Shown here piece after piece: positions 8,693 through 17,977 of a DNA stretch of 64,000 bases; position 1 is the stretch's first letter; each line of letters opens with the position of its first letter. The position numbers were made by a program, and so were the translations under genes. The stretch comes from Oligoflexia bacterium (GTDB taxonomy: Bacteria; Bdellovibrionota; UBA1018). The notes under the pieces were generated by a model. The model was not told the origin of the DNA. It worked only from the letters and a program-made list of their open reading frames with translations, and searched no databases. The stretch spans positions 1-64,000 of the forward strand of contig JARLHE010000009.1 of the NCBI GenBank assembly GCA_031292385.1, written 5' to 3'.

Positions 8693-9691
8693 ATGGATGA
8701 GGCAAAACAAAAAGCGGCTGGGCCAGGACTAGAAATCGCCGCACCGATCAGTATTCCCGCGATCCTTGGCGACTGGCTCCTTCCGAGTGCGCAGATGCAG
8801 CGCAGGCTATGGCCCCTTGCTATCGGCATCAGCTATATCGCGCTGGTCCGAGCGCTCGGCGGCTTCCGCGCCGATCACATGTTCATCGGCATGCTCTGCA
8901 TCCTCGATTTCTACAACGAAAAAACTCGACTCTTTCTTAAATGCTTTCTGCCATTCATCCTGACCGGGGTGGTTTTTGACTCCATGAGATATTTTTATTG
9001 GCCGGGCATCGCGGGCCATGTCCATGTCGAAGGGCCGTATTATCGCGACCTTTCCTGGTTCGGCATTGACACGATCGTGGACGGCGTTGGCAAGCGAGTC
9101 ACCCCCAACGAATATTTCAAAATCCACACATCCATTGCGTTGGATCTGCTCTGTGGCTTTGCCTACCTCGTTTTCGTGGGAGAGTATTTGCTCGGGGCAT
9201 TCCTGCTTTTCTTCGGAAGGGATTTTTCTCTGCTCCGACGCTTCGGCTGGAGCTTCCTGACGGTCAACGTCATGGGCTTTATCACCTATTTCATCTACCC
9301 GGCCGCTCCGCCCTGGTACGTCGATCAATACGGGTTGGGACCGGCCCGCATGAACATTCAGCCGAACGCTGCCGCCGCACATCGGTTCGATGTTTTGCTG
9401 GGAACCCATTTTTTCGACCAGATTTACGGGCGTGGCGTGGACGTATACGGCGCTTACCCGTCGCTGCACGTCGCTTATCCGTTTTTGACGGCCTGCGCGA
9501 CCTTCATGGTACCGGCTTTAAAATGGGCTCGCATTCCCGCGATCGCTTTCTATTTCCTCATGTGCCTGAGCGCGGTATACTTGCAGCATCATTATGTTGT
9601 CGACATTCTGCTGGGCACGACCTACGCGATCATTTGCTGGGCGCTGCTGGGCCGGGTTTTCCCAAGTAACACGATCAAAGAAATCACATGA
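8693..9691 (+). CDS. PAP2-superfamily membrane enzyme, Aur1/inositolphosphotransferase-like
   Basis: A polytopic membrane protein of 332 residues with the two catalytic motifs of the Aur1/Ipt1 group: YGAYPSLHVA (His259) and HHYVVD (His300, Asp304). In fungal Aur1 these residues form the triad that moves phosphoinositol from phosphatidylinositol to ceramide; bacterial relatives are phosphatases or phosphotransferases on lipids. Start taken at the ATG at 8693, with AGGAG at 8671-8675 somewhat far upstream; a GTG at 8675 is possible. The stop overlaps the hpnA start (ATGA, 9688-9691), so it is translationally coupled to hopanoid genes. The window also encodes inositol-phosphate synthase and a CDP-alcohol phosphatidyltransferase, so a phosphoinositol donor is plausible. 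The acceptor is unknown. Confidence 0.78.
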   Translation: MDEAKQKAAGPGLEIAAPISIPAILGDWLLPSAQMQRRLWPLAIGISYIALVRALGGFRADHMFIGMLCILDFYNEKTRLFLKCFLPFILTGVVFDSMRYFYWPGIAGHVHVEGPYYRDLSWFGIDTIVDGVGKRVTPNEYFKIHTSIALDLLCGFAYLVFVGEYLLGAFLLFFGRDFSLLRRFGWSFLTVNVMGFITYFIYPAAPPWYVDQYGLGPARMNIQPNAAAAHRFDVLLGTHFFDQIYGRGVDVYGAYPSLHVAYPFLTACATFMVPALKWARIPAIAFYFLMCLSAVYLQHHYVVDILLGTTYAIICWALLGRVFPSNTIKEIT

Positions 9692-10725
9692 GCACGCAAA
9701 ATGCGCTGGTTACCGGCGCCTCCGGCTTTGTCGGATCGCATGTCGCTGAACTGCTTTTGAAAGAAGGGCATGACGTCCGGGTCCTCGTGCGCCCAACTTC
9801 AAACCGGGACCAACTGGCCTCGGGACTGGAAGTCGTCGAAGGCGATTTGCGGGATCCCGAGTCCCTTCGAAAAGCGGTCCAAGGCCGCGATACAGTTTAT
9901 CACGTGGCCGCCGACTATCGCTTCTGGGCGAAAAACCCACGCGAGCTTTACGATAACAATGTCCAAGGCACGGACAATATCCTGCGCGCCAGCCGCGATG
10001 CCGGCGTGAAGAAATTTGTCTACACCTCGACGGTCGGCACCATCGGGCTGTCCGCCCAACCCGCCCCCTGCGACGAAACCACGCCGATCAAGCCTGGCCA
10101 ATTCAGCAATCATTACAAACTTTCCAAGTGGGAGGCAGAGAAGGTCGCGCTCGGTTACGCGCGCGAGGGCTTTCCCGTCGTCATCGTCAATCCCAGCACG
10201 CCCATCGGGCCGGGGGACGCCAAGCCCACCCCAACCGGACAAATCATCGTGGATTTCATGCGCGGTAAAATCCCGGCCTACGTGAACACTGGCCTGAATT
10301 TCGTGGATGTTCGTGACGTCGCCCGCGGGCATTTACTGGCTGCCGAAAAAGGACGAATCGGGGAGCGCTATATTCTGGGGAACCAGAATATGACCATGTT
10401 GGAGTTTCTGGAGCTCCTGGGAGACCTAACTCAACGCGCTGCGCCAAGATATCGAATTCCTTACCCAGTAGCCTGGATGGCCGGCGCTTTGAGCACCGCA
10501 TTTGCAGATCTGGTAACGAAAAAAGCGCCAGCTGTACCGCTGGAAGCGGTAAAAATGTCAAAAAACTTTATGTTTTTTGATACAAGCAAATCCCTCCGGG
10601 AACTTGGGGTACCCCAAAGTCCGGTTAGGCAAGCCGCAGCAGAAGCATTGACGTGGTTTGCCATTCGGGGTTATTTCGGAGCACCACCAGCTAAAGGAGC
10701 AAATACTCAATGGCAGTCCCTTTGA
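9688..10725 (+). CDS. hpnA: Hopanoid-associated sugar epimerase HpnA
   Basis: A 345-residue extended SDR protein. GASGFVG (residues 10-16) is the NAD(P)-binding loop, and Tyr143 and Lys147 in YKLSK are catalytic. [18 protein letters not shown] and [12 protein letters not shown] are characteristic of HpnA, an epimerase or reductase-like protein found in hopanoid operons whose exact substrate is not settled. It is coupled by ATGA to the PAP2 gene before it and overlaps hpnH by 16 bp. Confidence 0.9.
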   Translation: MSTQNALVTGASGFVGSHVAELLLKEGHDVRVLVRPTSNRDQLASGLEVVEGDLRDPESLRKAVQGRDTVYHVAADYRFWAKNPRELYDNNVQGTDNILRASRDAGVKKFVYTSTVGTIGLSAQPAPCDETTPIKPGQFSNHYKLSKWEAEKVALGYAREGFPVVIVNPSTPIGPGDAKPTPTGQIIVDFMRGKIPAYVNTGLNFVDVRDVARGHLLAAEKGRIGERYILGNQNMTMLEFLELLGDLTQRAAPRYRIPYPVAWMAGALSTAFADLVTKKAPAVPLEAVKMSKNFMFFDTSKSLRELGVPQSPVRQAAAEALTWFAIRGYFGAPPAKGANTQWQSL

Positions 10726-11723
10726 AACAAGCAGCAACCGTCGGAAGCTACATCTTCAAACAAAAGATGAAGGGCAATAAACGTTACCCCCTTGTCCTCA
10801 TGGTCGACCCCCTTTACCGTTGCAACCTGGCTTGCGCTGGCTGCGGCAAGATTCAGTATCCTGAAGAAACTTTGAAAAAGGTGTTAACCGTCGAACAGGT
10901 TTTGAACGCCATTGATGAATGCGGCGTCCCGATGGTGAACATCGCGGGCGGCGAGCCGCTCATCCACCCGCAAATCAAGGAGATGGTCGAGCAAATCGTC
11001 GCTCGCAAAAAGTTCCTCTATGTTTGCACGAACGCGCTCTTGCTGAAGCGCAAACTCGATCTTTTCACGCCGAGCCCTTACCTCACCTTCACCGTCCACA
11101 TGGACGGAATCAAAGAACATCACGATCACTCGGTTTGCCGTGAAGGCACCTTCGACACCGCGATTGAAGGCATCAAGGAAGCCAAAAAGCGCGGATTCCG
11201 AGTCACGACCAATACGACGGTTTTCGAAGGCCACCCGGAAAAGGATCTCCAGAAGTTCTTTGACCAGATGATGGAGCTCGGAGTGGACGGGATGATGATC
11301 TCTCCCGGCTACAGCTACGAAAAAGCGCCGGTGCAGGATAAATTCCTCAAGGTCGAGCAAACCCGTAACTTTTTCCGCCGGACTTTCTCACCCATGCACG
11401 AAGGCAAGAAAAAGTGGGTTTTCAACCACTCGCCGTTCTATCTCGATTTCCTCGAAGGCAAGATGGATTACCAATGCACCCCATGGAGCATGCCGAACTA
11501 CAACATCTTCGGATGGCAGCGCCCTTGCTATCTTTTCAGCGAAGACGGCTATGCGAAATCCTTCAAAGACCTCATGGAAAACACGAATTGGGAAAAATAC
11601 GGCCGCGGCCGTCACCCGAAGTGCGATAACTGCATGACCCATTGTGGCTATGAAGGGACCGCGGTTGCCGACAGCATGGGCTCGATGAAGAACATGGTCC
11701 GCTCGATGAAATCGGCGTTCTGA
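10710..11723 (+). CDS. hpnH: Adenosyl-hopene transferase HpnH (radical SAM)
   Basis: A 337-residue radical SAM enzyme. Cys38, Cys42 and Cys45 in CNLACAGC bind the 4Fe-4S cluster, and the C-terminal Cys-rich block ([10 protein letters not shown]) is also conserved. HpnH joins the 5'-deoxyadenosyl group to hopene, the first step of C35 bacteriohopanepolyol synthesis. It lies between hpnA and the cyclase gene, whose product supplies its substrate. The downstream hpnG gene encodes the enzyme expected to remove adenine from the product. Confidence 0.95.
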   Translation: MAVPLKQAATVGSYIFKQKMKGNKRYPLVLMVDPLYRCNLACAGCGKIQYPEETLKKVLTVEQVLNAIDECGVPMVNIAGGEPLIHPQIKEMVEQIVARKKFLYVCTNALLLKRKLDLFTPSPYLTFTVHMDGIKEHHDHSVCREGTFDTAIEGIKEAKKRGFRVTTNTTVFEGHPEKDLQKFFDQMMELGVDGMMISPGYSYEKAPVQDKFLKVEQTRNFFRRTFSPMHEGKKKWVFNHSPFYLDFLEGKMDYQCTPWSMPNYNIFGWQRPCYLFSEDGYAKSFKDLMENTNWEKYGRGRHPKCDNCMTHCGYEGTAVADSMGSMKNMVRSMKSAF

Positions 11724-11743
11724 GGCCGCTGAGTTTATTACCC

Positions 11744-13873
11744 ATGGTATCAAGGCAGTTGGATATTACGCCCGATTTGGTCCCCGGGAGTTTGAAAAAG
11801 GACTTCAATAACGGCTTCAACTCCGAACTGGATCTTGATCCACAAACTGATCTTTTCGGGAAAGCCACCCTAGCGGTGGAAGCGGGAACCGAGTTCTTCT
11901 TTTCGCTTCAACGCGAGCAAGGACACTGGTGCGCGGAGCTCGAGAGCAATCCCACGATCACGGCCGAGTACGTTTTTCTCGGCCAGATGCTGGGCCTCGA
12001 CCTTTCCAAAAAGAGCGAAGCGATGCTTCGCTACTTTTTCAACCGCCAGAACCCGGATGGCAGCTGGGGCATCGCGCGCGGCTGGGACGGTGACGTCTCG
12101 ACCACGGTCGAAGTCTACTTGGCCCTGAGACTTTTGGGCCTCGAGATCGATCATCCCGTGATGAAGCTGGCCGAGTCCTATATTCTGGGCAATGGCGGCG
12201 TCGAAAAAGTCCGCATCTTCACGCGGATTTTTCTGGCCATGTTCGGACTGACGCCGTGGAGCGCCATTCCCGCGATCCCGCCCGAAACCATTCTTTTGCC
12301 TCCTCAGTCCTTCGTGAACATCTACTCGCTCGCCAGCTGGGCGCGGGGCACGATGGTACCGCTTTTCATTATTTTCCACCATCAACCGGTCTACGCGCTC
12401 CCGAACGGGCGTTCCGAGCACAACGACTGGCTGGACCATCTTTGGCTGGATCCGAAGCACAAAGCGATTCCGTACAGCTCCCCTCTGCTGAAGATGATTT
12501 TGCAAAGACCGGTAAGCTGGAAGAGTTTCTTCGGCGCGACCGACCTCTTCTTGAAGCTTTATGAGCGCGCGAGAATCGGCCCGATCCGCAAGAAGGCGCT
12601 CAACGAGTGCGTGAAATGGATTCTCGACCGTCAGGAAACGACGGGCGATTGGGCCGGAATTTTCCCGCCCATGCTGAAAAGCGTGATCGCGCTCACCCTC
12701 CAGGGTTACAGCATCGATTCCGAACCCGTGGCCAAAGGAATCAAAGCCATCGAGAACTTCTCCTGGGAGGACTCGGACGGCTATCGGATCCAAGCTTGCG
12801 TCTCGCCCGTTTGGGACACGGTTTTGGGGACGGTTTCGTTAGTCGACTCCGGTACGCAACCGAGCCATCCTCGCCTGAAAAAAGCGATGGACTGGGTCAA
12901 GAAAAACCAAATTCGAGTCGATCACGGCGATTGGAAAGTCTATCGACCGAATCTGACCTCCGGCGGCTGGGCCTTCGAATACGCGAACACCTGGTACCCG
13001 GACGTGGACGACACGGCGGCTTGCATCCTGGCGCTTTTGAAGCAGGATCCGAAATCCGCTCGTGGCGATACGGTCAAGCACGCGGTTGAATGGGTTTTAG
13101 GCATGCAAAACCGCGACGGCGGTTGGGCCGCCTTCGACGTGAATAACGACAAGCTTTTTTTGAACCAAATCCCGTTCTCGGACATGGACTCGCTTTGCGA
13201 TCCAAGCTCGCCCGATGTCACCGGGCGCGTTCTCGAGGCCTTCGGCCTGCTCACGAAAATCCTGGGCGATACGGCGCCAACGGCCGAATGCTCCATCCCG
13301 GCTTCGATGCGCAATCAACTCGACGAGGCCTGCAAGCGCGGGATCAATTACCTGCGCGCAACCCAAGAGTCCGCCGGCTCATGGCTTGGACGCTGGGGCG
13401 TGAATTATATTTACGGAACCAGCAACGTCTTATGCGGGCTCTCCCAATTGGATATCCCCGCTGATGACCCGATGATCGAGCGGGCGGTGCGCTGGCTCCG
13501 GCAGGTGCAAAACCATGACGGGGGCTGGGGTGAAAGCCTGGCTTCGTACTCCGACTCGAAATGGATGGGCCGAGGCGAATCAACCGCCTCCCAGACCGCT
13601 TGGGCTTTGATGGGGCTTCTTGCCTATCGCAGCCCCGCTTCCACAAGCAGCGTCGATAAGGGCATTGCATGGCTTGTGGATAAGCAGGTTGAGGCGACCC
13701 CGTCGGAAGTCTATGAAGGCGGAAAACTTCTTCCAAAAGCCCACGGCGGCACTTGGAAGGAGCCGCAGTTCACGGGTACGGGTTTTCCGAACCATTTCTA
13801 CCTGAGATACCATTTCTATCGGCATTACTTCCCGATGATGGCGCTGGGCCGTTATCTTCAGGTGACGGGCTAG
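11744..13873 (+). CDS. shc: Squalene-hopene cyclase
   Basis: A 709-residue triterpene cyclase. The acid motif DVDD (Asp420, Asp422, Asp423, then Thr) protonates squalene. Multiple QW repeats are visible (for example NPDGSWG, NRDGGWAAF, NHDGGWGE). It makes hop-22(29)-ene on the membrane. Length and motif order match bacterial SHC (HpnF). There is no clear Shine-Dalgarno before the ATG; the gene follows hpnH by 20 bp, so coupling is likely. Squalene would come from the convergent squalene synthase operon. Confidence 0.95.
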   Translation: MVSRQLDITPDLVPGSLKKDFNNGFNSELDLDPQTDLFGKATLAVEAGTEFFFSLQREQGHWCAELESNPTITAEYVFLGQMLGLDLSKKSEAMLRYFFNRQNPDGSWGIARGWDGDVSTTVEVYLALRLLGLEIDHPVMKLAESYILGNGGVEKVRIFTRIFLAMFGLTPWSAIPAIPPETILLPPQSFVNIYSLASWARGTMVPLFIIFHHQPVYALPNGRSEHNDWLDHLWLDPKHKAIPYSSPLLKMILQRPVSWKSFFGATDLFLKLYERARIGPIRKKALNECVKWILDRQETTGDWAGIFPPMLKSVIALTLQGYSIDSEPVAKGIKAIENFSWEDSDGYRIQACVSPVWDTVLGTVSLVDSGTQPSHPRLKKAMDWVKKNQIRVDHGDWKVYRPNLTSGGWAFEYANTWYPDVDDTAACILALLKQDPKSARGDTVKHAVEWVLGMQNRDGGWAAFDVNNDKLFLNQIPFSDMDSLCDPSSPDVTGRVLEAFGLLTKILGDTAPTAECSIPASMRNQLDEACKRGINYLRATQESAGSWLGRWGVNYIYGTSNVLCGLSQLDIPADDPMIERAVRWLRQVQNHDGGWGESLASYSDSKWMGRGESTASQTAWALMGLLAYRSPASTSSVDKGIAWLVDKQVEATPSEVYEGGKLLPKAHGGTWKEPQFTGTGFPNHFYLRYHFYRHYFPMMALGRYLQVTG

Positions 13874-13881
13874 GCTCTAAC

Positions 13882-14640
13882 GTGATCGATTTCCTCCGCT
13901 TGCTTCTGGGAACGGTCATTTATCGTCCCTACGTCTACGGATTCTTCGCCTGCTTTCTGTTTTTTTCCCTGAAGCGGTTCAAACCGGCGCAGCTCATCAG
14001 CTATTTCGTCATCTCGTATCTCACGGCCTATGCGAGCGAATACAGCGCCACGCGAAACGGCTTTCCGTTCGGTGTCTATACCTACATCGACGCCACCCGG
14101 ACTCGGGAGCTTTGGCTTTCGAATATCCCGTTTTGGGATTCGCTTTCGTTTGTCTTTCTTTCCTACTTCAGCTGGATTGTGGCCGCCTCGACCCGAAAGC
14201 CGGGCGCGCCGCGCGAAGCATTGCTGGATTGGCAAACCGCCATTCTGGGCGGTTTCTTGATGATGCTTCTCGACGTGGTCATCGACCCCCTCTCCTTGCT
14301 CGGGGATCGCTGGTTTCTCGGAAAACTTTACTACTACCCCTACGGCGGACAGTATTTCGGGGTGACGCTCACGAACTTCGCCGGATGGTTTTTCGTAGGC
14401 GCTTCCACCTTGGCCATTTTTCAAGCGCTCGCGCGACGGCTTCAATGGAGTTTTCCGGAACTCGGCCCCATGGAAACTTGGGGCTGTTTCGGCGTCTATG
14501 CCGGGGTTCTAGCCTTCAATTTAGCGATCACCGGCTGGATCGGCGCCTGGACGCTTTTCCTCGCGAGTGGAATACTGACTTGCGCGACTCTCGGCTTCGT
14601 TTCAAAAAGGATTCTATGCAAAACCAAGGTCCGATCTTAA
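13882..14640 (+). CDS. CruF-like carotenoid biosynthesis membrane protein
   Basis: A 252-residue integral membrane protein with a GTG start placed 8 bp after the cyclase stop; longer forms run inside the cyclase gene. The conserved acidic and aromatic residues in YASEYSATRNGFPFGVY and in DVVIDPLS, plus YYYPYGGQYFGV and NFAGW, match the CruF/DUF422 family, which includes the C50 carotenoid 1,2-hydratase. Hydrating a terminal isopropylidene double bond is chemically close to hydrating a triterpene or squalene-like chain. Its position between the cyclase and hpnG suggests a terpenoid role, possibly on hopanoids or a coexisting carotenoid. No phytoene desaturase is seen in the window. It overlaps hpnG by 25 bp. 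Confidence 0.8.
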   Translation: MIDFLRLLLGTVIYRPYVYGFFACFLFFSLKRFKPAQLISYFVISYLTAYASEYSATRNGFPFGVYTYIDATRTRELWLSNIPFWDSLSFVFLSYFSWIVAASTRKPGAPREALLDWQTAILGGFLMMLLDVVIDPLSLLGDRWFLGKLYYYPYGGQYFGVTLTNFAGWFFVGASTLAIFQALARRLQWSFPELGPMETWGCFGVYAGVLAFNLAITGWIGAWTLFLASGILTCATLGFVSKRILCKTKVRS

Positions 14641-15320
14641 TTACCGCCGCAATGGGCTTTGAGGCCCGCCCGATTCTCAAGGGCATCGCTAAAGCCCCGA
14701 AAGGCTCCTTCGAGCTCTTGCGCAGCGGTATCGGCAATCGAGCGGCGCTCGCGCTCCTGACACGCTTGCAAGATCACTCCCTTCCGACGCCTTCGCTGGT
14801 CATTTCAAGCGGGCTTGCCGGTATCGAGCTGCGGGGAGTGCCCATCGGGACTTGGGTCGTCGGTACGGAAATTCAAAATTCGCTCAAGACGCCTCCGCAG
14901 CCCGTGCTTTCAAAAGAACTCGAGCAATGGCTAAAAAAGGCGAAAATGCCCTTTATCTCCGCCTCCTACCGAAGCGCGGCCGAAGTGGTGCAGGTTTCCC
15001 ACAGCCAAGGATTAGGCGCGGTCGACATGGAATCGGCGGCGTTGGCCCGGGTTTGCCGGGAACGCAACATCCCCTTCGCGATTTTACGCCTCGTCAGCGA
15101 TAACCCGGACGCTCCGTTGCCGCATGCGATCGGCGCGTTCGTCCGAGTCTCGACGGAATCCACGCTGATCGGCAAAGCACAGGGCGCGGTTGAAGGCCTG
15201 AAATTGACGTTTAATCAGCCCAAAGACCTGGGACGCTTTCTCCTACAAAGCGTAGGTCTTTCCAAGAAGCTCACGGAAGGCTGGCGAAAATTAACGGAGA
15301 CGGAGTTCAGCCAACTCTGA
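14616..15320 (+). CDS. hpnG: Hopanoid-associated phosphorylase/nucleosidase HpnG
   Basis: A 234-residue protein of the nucleoside phosphorylase fold. ISSGLAG and the DMESAALARVC segment (substrate-binding Met-Glu-Ser) are diagnostic of the family. HpnG removes adenine from adenosylhopane to give ribosylhopane, the step after HpnH. The start is the ATG at 14616, preceded by AAAAGG with good spacing; an upstream extension overlaps the CruF-like gene in another frame. The 3' end overlaps the convergent squalene synthase gene by 30 bp. It is shorter than some nucleosidases in its middle region but keeps the core motifs. Confidence 0.85.
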   Translation: MQNQGPILITAAMGFEARPILKGIAKAPKGSFELLRSGIGNRAALALLTRLQDHSLPTPSLVISSGLAGIELRGVPIGTWVVGTEIQNSLKTPPQPVLSKELEQWLKKAKMPFISASYRSAAEVVQVSHSQGLGAVDMESAALARVCRERNIPFAILRLVSDNPDAPLPHAIGAFVRVSTESTLIGKAQGAVEGLKLTFNQPKDLGRFLLQSVGLSKKLTEGWRKLTETEFSQL

Positions 15321-16316
15321 AGGCTGAAGCACATCGCCGGAGATACGGGCAAACCACGCCCCGTCATCCGAGGACGTGAGCTTCGCGGTCGCGGGCATCC
15401 GGGGCAGCTGCGGCAGATACTCGGCAAGCGCCTCTCGAAGCTCGGTGTTATTTTGCGCGATTTCGGCTACGGCCTTCAGAAGATCCTCGGTCACCGAGCG
15501 CGGGATTTTGGACCCATCGTCGGCTTCATAAGCCTGTTGGATGAACGGTAAAGACGCCGCGCCCAAGAAAAGCGACCAGGCACAAAACGTGCGATAGCCT
15601 CGCTCATCGACCGGCAAGGCAGCGATGTATTCCACCGCGCCGATCGCATTCTCCCGGAGGCTTGCCATGAGCACTTCGCGGTCGGGAACCAAGTAACGTC
15701 CTTCGCGCTCATCCCCTCGCTGGTCTTTCAGGAGGTTCACCTTCTGCAGGAAAAGACCGAAGTGAAAAGCGTTTTTCATGAACTCGGGGCCCGGCTTGAA
15801 ATCCTTGCGTGCCTCCAAAATCAAGCGGCTCAAAAGCTCGCCCACCACACCCGCGACGAAGTAGCAGTAGCGATTGACGTCCACCAGATCCTTGAGCTTG
15901 AGCGAGCTTCCCGAATCGTTCGCGTAATGCCGCATTCCGCGGTACATCGCCATGACGGTCTGCTGAATGCTCGCTTTCGCGCCGGCCGGCAAGGCGTGCA
16001 AGTCTTTGAACAACAAATGCGCATCGCCTAAGAGCAACTCTTCGCGCTCCGGAATGGTTTCCGGAAACTTCTTCGCCCAGAGCTGGACCGCGTTCGTGGC
16101 GGGTAGCGCCGCCATGAAAGCTTCAAACTCGGCGTAAACCGCATCGCGGGCCTTCAGGTCGGTCCAGATCGAATCCTCGATCGTGTCCAGCACCCGGCAC
16201 ATCAGATACGAAAGCGATACCCAAGGACGCATCGGCGCGTCGAGAGTGCGAATACAGAAGGCGAAACTTCGACTCACTCGGTCAAGATGCGCTTGATAGA
16301 ACTCGATGCTTTGCAT
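15291..16316 (-). CDS. Squalene synthase (single-enzyme, farnesyl-diphosphate farnesyltransferase type)
   Basis: A 341-residue trans-isoprenyl diphosphate synthase of the squalene/phytoene synthase family. The first Asp-rich region is DTIED and the second is DQRGD in FLQKVNLLKDQRGD. YCYFVAGVVGELLSRL and the FLQK motif are closer to one-step squalene synthases than to HpnC/HpnD, which use ALQLTNI-type motifs. No HpnE-like oxidoreductase is present in the window, which supports a one-enzyme route from farnesyl diphosphate with NADPH. GAGGAG precedes the ATG. It begins 9 bp after the polyprenyl synthase gene and converges on hpnG. Confidence 0.85.
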   Translation of the reverse strand: MQSIEFYQAHLDRVSRSFAFCIRTLDAPMRPWVSLSYLMCRVLDTIEDSIWTDLKARDAVYAEFEAFMAALPATNAVQLWAKKFPETIPEREELLLGDAHLLFKDLHALPAGAKASIQQTVMAMYRGMRHYANDSGSSLKLKDLVDVNRYCYFVAGVVGELLSRLILEARKDFKPGPEFMKNAFHFGLFLQKVNLLKDQRGDEREGRYLVPDREVLMASLRENAIGAVEYIAALPVDERGYRTFCAWSLFLGAASLPFIQQAYEADDGSKIPRSVTEDLLKAVAEIAQNNTELREALAEYLPQLPRMPATAKLTSSDDGAWFARISGDVLQPSELAELRLR

Positions 16317-16325
16317 GACATCTCC

Positions 16326-17354
16326 TCAAGAAAAAAGGTGGCGAATCGGGTCAAGAAACCGCTCATTGAGCTCTACCAAGACCGCTTGGACCTTAGAATG
16401 GCCCGATAGAATCGGATCATTCTGAACGGTGCTTTGAATTTGCCTGAGCTGGCGCAAAAGCGTGCCCCGAATATCGTAACGATCGAAAAGGGCCAGCACC
16501 TCATCGATCTGGGCTTCGGTCGTCTTTTCACGCGGGGTCGCGAGGATTTCCGCCACGCGAAGTTTCTCGGCCGGGCTCGCCTTTTCATTCAGGCAAGCGA
16601 TCAAGGCGCTGACCTTGCCCTCGGCGATATCGGTGGCCCGGCGATCCCGCTGCTTATTTCCGTAAATATCGAGCAGATCGTCCTGAACCTGAAAAAGCTC
16701 GCCCGAGAGCATCGCCACCCGCTCAACGTGCTCGCAAAAACCCTCATCTGCTCCGAGCGCATCGAGAGCGGCCACGATCGACGCGGCGATGAGCGCCGCG
16801 GTCTTGCCACGCACTACCTCGGTATAACGGGAAAGCGTCGGCTGTTTCTCGTCTTTCATCAGGAACTCTTGCGCCTGGCCCTCGATCACCTGAAGCGTTC
16901 CGCGCGAAAGCCGGCGCATCACTCGCAGAAAAGATTCGGGGCTGAGCTTCTGCTCGAAAAGAATTTCGTTGGCGAAATAAAACAAGGCGTCCCCGCAATT
17001 GATCGCCTGAACGTCCGAATGCTTCACCCAAACGGTCGGCATCCCTCTTCGAACCGTGTCGCGATCCTGTAGATCATCATGCACCAGCGTTGCGTTGTGG
17101 ATCAGCTCGACCGCGCAACCCAGCGGAACGGCCTCGAGCGGATCACGGCCGCTGGCCGCGAAAATCCAGCAGGGCATCAAGGCGCGCAAGCGCTTGCCGC
17201 CGCTGCTGAGGTGATAGGCGCTCATGCCGGCCGTGCAGCCAAACCCCTGCTTTTCCATCTTGGCGAAAAATTCGCGCAAGCGCTCCTCGATCCGCGGCAG
17301 GCAAAGCTCTTGAATTTCGTTAAAGCTGGGGGTTCGCGGTAACTTTTTTTCCAT
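16326..17354 (-). CDS. Polyprenyl (farnesyl/geranylgeranyl) diphosphate synthase
   Basis: A 342-residue all-alpha prenyltransferase. The first Asp-rich motif is HDDLQDRDTVRRG and the second is QVQDDLLDIYG, both binding Mg-diphosphate. It condenses isopentenyl diphosphate with allylic primers. Its place directly before squalene synthase suggests farnesyl diphosphate as product, though chain length cannot be fixed from the sequence alone. Start taken at the ATG at 17354; a TTG two codons upstream is an alternative. The gene overlaps the end of the DedA gene by 35 bp. Confidence 0.9.
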   Translation of the reverse strand: MEKKLPRTPSFNEIQELCLPRIEERLREFFAKMEKQGFGCTAGMSAYHLSSGGKRLRALMPCWIFAASGRDPLEAVPLGCAVELIHNATLVHDDLQDRDTVRRGMPTVWVKHSDVQAINCGDALFYFANEILFEQKLSPESFLRVMRRLSRGTLQVIEGQAQEFLMKDEKQPTLSRYTEVVRGKTAALIAASIVAALDALGADEGFCEHVERVAMLSGELFQVQDDLLDIYGNKQRDRRATDIAEGKVSALIACLNEKASPAEKLRVAEILATPREKTTEAQIDEVLALFDRYDIRGTLLRQLRQIQSTVQNDPILSGHSKVQAVLVELNERFLDPIRHLFS

Positions 17355-17967
17355 AAACAATCACACCGATATAAAGAATTGCGAGCACCAAGGCGGCGAC
17401 CACGAACCAAAGCAGCCGGGCTTTGATCACCCTCATCATCTGCTCGGGAGATTGAAGAAGCTCGGGATGGCCGCCGATCACTTCCTGGCCAAACCAGGCC
17501 AGAACCGTGCACCAAAGCCCCGCGCCAATGACGGTCGAAACACTGAATGCGCCGAAAGGCATTCGAAGCACACCCGCAGGAATTGAAATCAGATGCCGAA
17601 TCACCGGTAAAAGGCGCGAGACGAAAATGCCGGGAGCGCCGAAACGGCAGACAAAAGCTTCGGACAAAAGCAGCTTTTCGCGCGAAAGCAGAAAATATTT
17701 GCCGTAACGATTGACCACCGGTTGCCCCACCCAGCGGGAAACCCAGTAGTTGATGATCGAACCCAAATAGCTTCCGGCGGTACCGATCAAAATCACCCCG
17801 AAAAAGCTCATCCCGCCCTGGGATTGCGAGGCCCAGAAGGCCGCCGGAGGGATCACGACCTCCGAAGGCACGGGCACGACGGTGCTTTCGAGAGCCATCA
17901 GCGCGAAAACGCCCCAATAACCCCAATGCTCCACCCAACCAAACCAGATACGAACGAGCTCGTGCAT
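17320..17967 (-). CDS. DedA-family membrane protein
   Basis: A 215-residue membrane protein. The start at 17967 gives a form typical of DedA proteins; the longer reading frame overlaps the methyltransferase gene. The family signature is seen in the early loop (PVPSEVVIPPAAF) and in FVSRLLPVIRHLISIPAGVLRM, where Arg and Pro residues are essential in characterised members. DedA/DTT1-type proteins include undecaprenyl-phosphate and phospholipid flippases. The operon with polyprenyl and squalene synthases makes isoprenoid-lipid flipping an attractive but unproven role. Confidence 0.88.
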   Translation of the reverse strand: MHELVRIWFGWVEHWGYWGVFALMALESTVVPVPSEVVIPPAAFWASQSQGGMSFFGVILIGTAGSYLGSIINYWVSRWVGQPVVNRYGKYFLLSREKLLLSEAFVCRFGAPGIFVSRLLPVIRHLISIPAGVLRMPFGAFSVSTVIGAGLWCTVLAWFGQEVIGGHPELLQSPEQMMRVIKARLLWFVVAALVLAILYIGVIVYGKKVTANPQL

Positions 17968-17977
17968 GGAACGAAAG

